A DNA stretch of 64,000 nt from Prorocentrum cordatum (taxonomy: Eukaryota > Sar > Dinophyceae > Prorocentrales > Prorocentraceae): positions 180,523 through 244,522 of the forward strand of contig CAUYUJ010015502.1 of NCBI GenBank assembly GCA_963575745.1, in the 5' to 3' direction. This document shows, piece after piece, positions 62,644 to 64,000 of the stretch (within the stretch, counting starts at the first letter, position 1; every line of letters starts with the position of its first letter). The notes beneath the pieces were generated by a model that was not told the DNA's origin, searched no databases, and saw only the letters and a list, made by a program, of their open reading frames with translations. Both the position numbers and the translations under genes were made by a program.

Positions 62644-63467
62644 GAGCTGTTGTCCCAGGGCATGCCGGAGAGAGAGGCCGAGGACGGGAGTTGGAAAGCG
62701 TTCCGTACCGTTGACGAGGATGCCGCGTTCAAGTACGCGCTCACAGAGACCATGGACCTCTGGTATTCCCACTCTGCTACGACGGTGGTGCTACTTACAC
62801 AGCACCCCAAGGAGAGAGGCAGCACCCGCCCGTTCGGTTATGACGATTCTGGCTGGCCCACGTTCGAGCGATGTTCCTCGGAGCTGATCAAGCAAGGCAG
62901 GCGCTGGGATGCACAGTGGCCTGCTGTAATTGACCTCGGCCAGGGTGTGTCGACAGCAGCTGTGCGCAGGTGGCCCGTTGGACCAGACGACTTCGACACC
63001 CTCGTGGAGTCGAAAACTTTCACGAACGGCTCCGACTTCCGTGTGGTGAAGGCCGTCTACCGCAGCCAGAGCGAGGGCATGCTCGGCAGAATCCGCGAGA
63101 TGGACTTCGGCAACAGCGGCGTGTCACAGATGACGGCCCCGACGTGCCGGGACGCTCTCCGTCTCGCAGGCTGCCTGCGGTACTGCACCAAGGTCCAGAC
63201 TCTGCGACTCAACCGGTTGGGGCTCACCGGCGAGGCAATGCAGGCGCTGTGCCGGGGGCTGGACGGGCAGTCACTCCCTGCGTTGACAGAGCTCGTCCTC
63301 CACAACAATACCCTGGGGGACAAAGGCGTGGCATCGCTTGCGAATGCGGCCTTCGCGGGTGCCCTCGCAGCCCTCGAGATTCTCGACTTGCGCTCGAACG
63401 GCGTTGGCGATGCCGGGGTCGAAGCCTTGGCAGCGGCTGCGTGGAACGGTGCCTTCGCAGAGCTGAG
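62644..63467 (+). CDS. TIR-like / leucine-rich-repeat protein, exon 2
   Basis: It encodes about 274 residues in phase with exon 1. Its first part (FKYALTETMDLWYSHSATTV, VLLTQHP, then YDDSGWPTFERCSSELIK) would complete the TIR-like region: a helix, a hydrophobic strand, and SGW-PTF-E, where the Trp-to-Glu spacing equals that of the SxWCxxE segment of TIR domains that holds their catalytic Glu. The second part has leucine-rich repeats of the ribonuclease-inhibitor type (VQTLRLNRLGLTGEAMQAL, ALTELVLHNNTLGDKGVASL, ALEILDLRSNGVGDAGVEAL). The frame continues upstream into the CCT tract only by chance. The donor is AG|GCTCGG (63467/63468), a GC donor in codon position two. Confidence 0.82.
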
Positions 63468-63672
63468 GCTCGGCGGCGAGCGAGGGGGGCAAATGAGAAG
63501 GAGAAGGCCTTCTCAGAAGGCGGCGGGGCTTCTCAGAAGGCCTCTGGCCTTCAGAGAGGTATTCTGTGTGTCCGGGGAAGGCTTAGAAAACTTCTCAGAA
63601 GGCCAGGGGACTTCCGAGCCTTCTGAGAAGGCCCGCCCCTTCTCACTTCCCCCCCGGGCTCGCCACCGAGAG
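63468..63672 (+). other. Intron 2, 205 bp, with CCTTCTGAGAAGG palindromes
   Basis: GC donor and AG acceptor. Splicing restores the repeat GAFAELRQLQLFDNSVGDAG. GAGGC straddles both junctions. Inside, CTTCTCAGAAGG or its close variants occur about five times; this is a 12-14-base palindrome that would let the intron RNA fold repeatedly. Confidence 0.75.
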
Positions 63673-63826
63673 GCAGCTGCAGCTGTTCGACAACTCCGTG
63701 GGCGATGCGGGCGCACATGCACTGGCGTGCGCCGCATCGGCTGGCCGCCTCTGCAAAATCCAAGAGCTGGTGCTCAGCCGCAACCGCGTCCAGGACTCGG
63801 GCGCCGAGGCGCTGGTGGGGGCGGTG
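63673..63826 (+). CDS. TIR-like / leucine-rich-repeat protein, exon 3
   Basis: It completes the split Arg codon and encodes QLQLFDNSVGDAGAHALACA, then IQELVLSRNRVQDSGAEALV and GAV: two more ribonuclease-inhibitor-type repeats in perfect register with those of exon 2. It ends at GTG|GTCAGG. The alternative donor CAG|GAAGG at 63831 would put a stop right after the junction, so the GT donor is preferred. Confidence 0.8.
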
Positions 63827-63991
63827 GTCAGGAAGGAAATAAGCACACAGACACAAATCGTCGTCGATTCCCAGCAAAATATGGAAAATCTGGGAAGTGG
63901 GGGGGGAGACAAGCATCCAGGGAGTATGGAACATATTGTGAATGCTAGGGTGTGTCCCTATCTATTTGTGTGTGTCCCTGGGCCCCTTCAG
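63827..63991 (+). other. Intron 3, 165 bp, identical in extent to an IE (introner-like) repeat
   Basis: GT...AG, phase 0. The intron sequence AAGCACACAGACAC, AATCGTCGTCGATTCCC, AAAATATGG, GGAAGTGGGGGGGGAGACAA and TTTGTGTGTGTCCCTGGGCC to CCCCTTCAG is co-linear with 10636-10805. Splicing would give ...ALVGAV then LSA, which suits a continuing leucine-rich repeat. Confidence 0.7.
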
Positions 63992-64000
63992 TTGAGCGCC
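63992..64000 (+). CDS. TIR-like / leucine-rich-repeat protein, start of exon 4 (cut by window end)
   Basis: Only TTGAGCGCC is visible, read Leu-Ser-Ala in the predicted phase. It is too short to test. Confidence 0.35.

Noticed and set aside
63829-63991. Alternative intron 3 using CAG|GAAGG as a GA donor
   Set aside because: With the visible acceptor this makes AGT TGA, an immediate stop, whereas the GT donor at 63827 keeps the leucine-rich repeat open.

Overview
This window looks like nuclear DNA of a dinoflagellate. It is GC-rich and crowded with long simple-sequence tracts. It carries the genomic imprint of the dinoflagellate 5' spliced leader at the end of a retrotransposon, and its one recognisable cellular gene needs introns with GA and GC donors as well as GT. 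Several families of short inverted-repeat elements are interspersed. A Prorocentrum- or Symbiodinium-like genome would fit, but the sequence alone does not name the species. I found no rRNA, tRNA or CRISPR, and nothing bacterial.

Layout. Positions 1-18255 hold no gene I can support. They consist of trinucleotide tracts (GGA, CGA, GTC, CCT, GGT), degenerate tandem repeats and copies of dispersed inverted-repeat elements. Positions 18256-25276 (minus strand) hold one nearly intact non-LTR (LINE-type) retrotransposon of about 7 kb. Its order is: spliced-leader imprint, short 5' UTR, ORF1 (zinc knuckle plus coiled coil), and ORF2 (endonuclease, reverse transcriptase, zinc finger, RNase H, C-terminal zinc finger). 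ORF1 ends at CTT TAG, a classical +1 slippage context, and the ORF2 frame is open straight through it. Positions 25280-58885 are again gene-poor: diverged segmental duplications, three arrays of a ~135-bp satellite, a ~450-bp tandem duplication, a ~72-bp tandem array, foldback elements and inverted-repeat elements with target-site duplications.

Positions 58886-64000 (plus strand) contain the 5' part of a cellular gene that runs off the window. It encodes an N-terminal MGC (lipidation-type) protein with a TIR-like region followed by ribonuclease-inhibitor-type leucine-rich repeats. I place exons at 58886-59395, 62644-63467, 63673-63826 and from 63992. Intron 1 (3.2 kb) has an identical 8-bp repeat at both splice sites. 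Intron 3 coincides with a dispersed repeat found twice more in the window, so it is introner-like.

The interspersed elements fall into families. F1: ends GTCGGGC/GCCCGAC with 8-bp target duplications, hAT-like, eight copies. F2: ends CAGTCGGGGC, three copies, one with a 14-bp target duplication. F3: ends near AACGTTAGGGGG. F4: 35-bp inverted ends and CATCG-rich core. F5: a ~190-bp repeat, three copies. IE: introner-like, three copies. Repeat coordinates are accurate to a few bases where ends are defined by inverted repeats and to tens of bases elsewhere.
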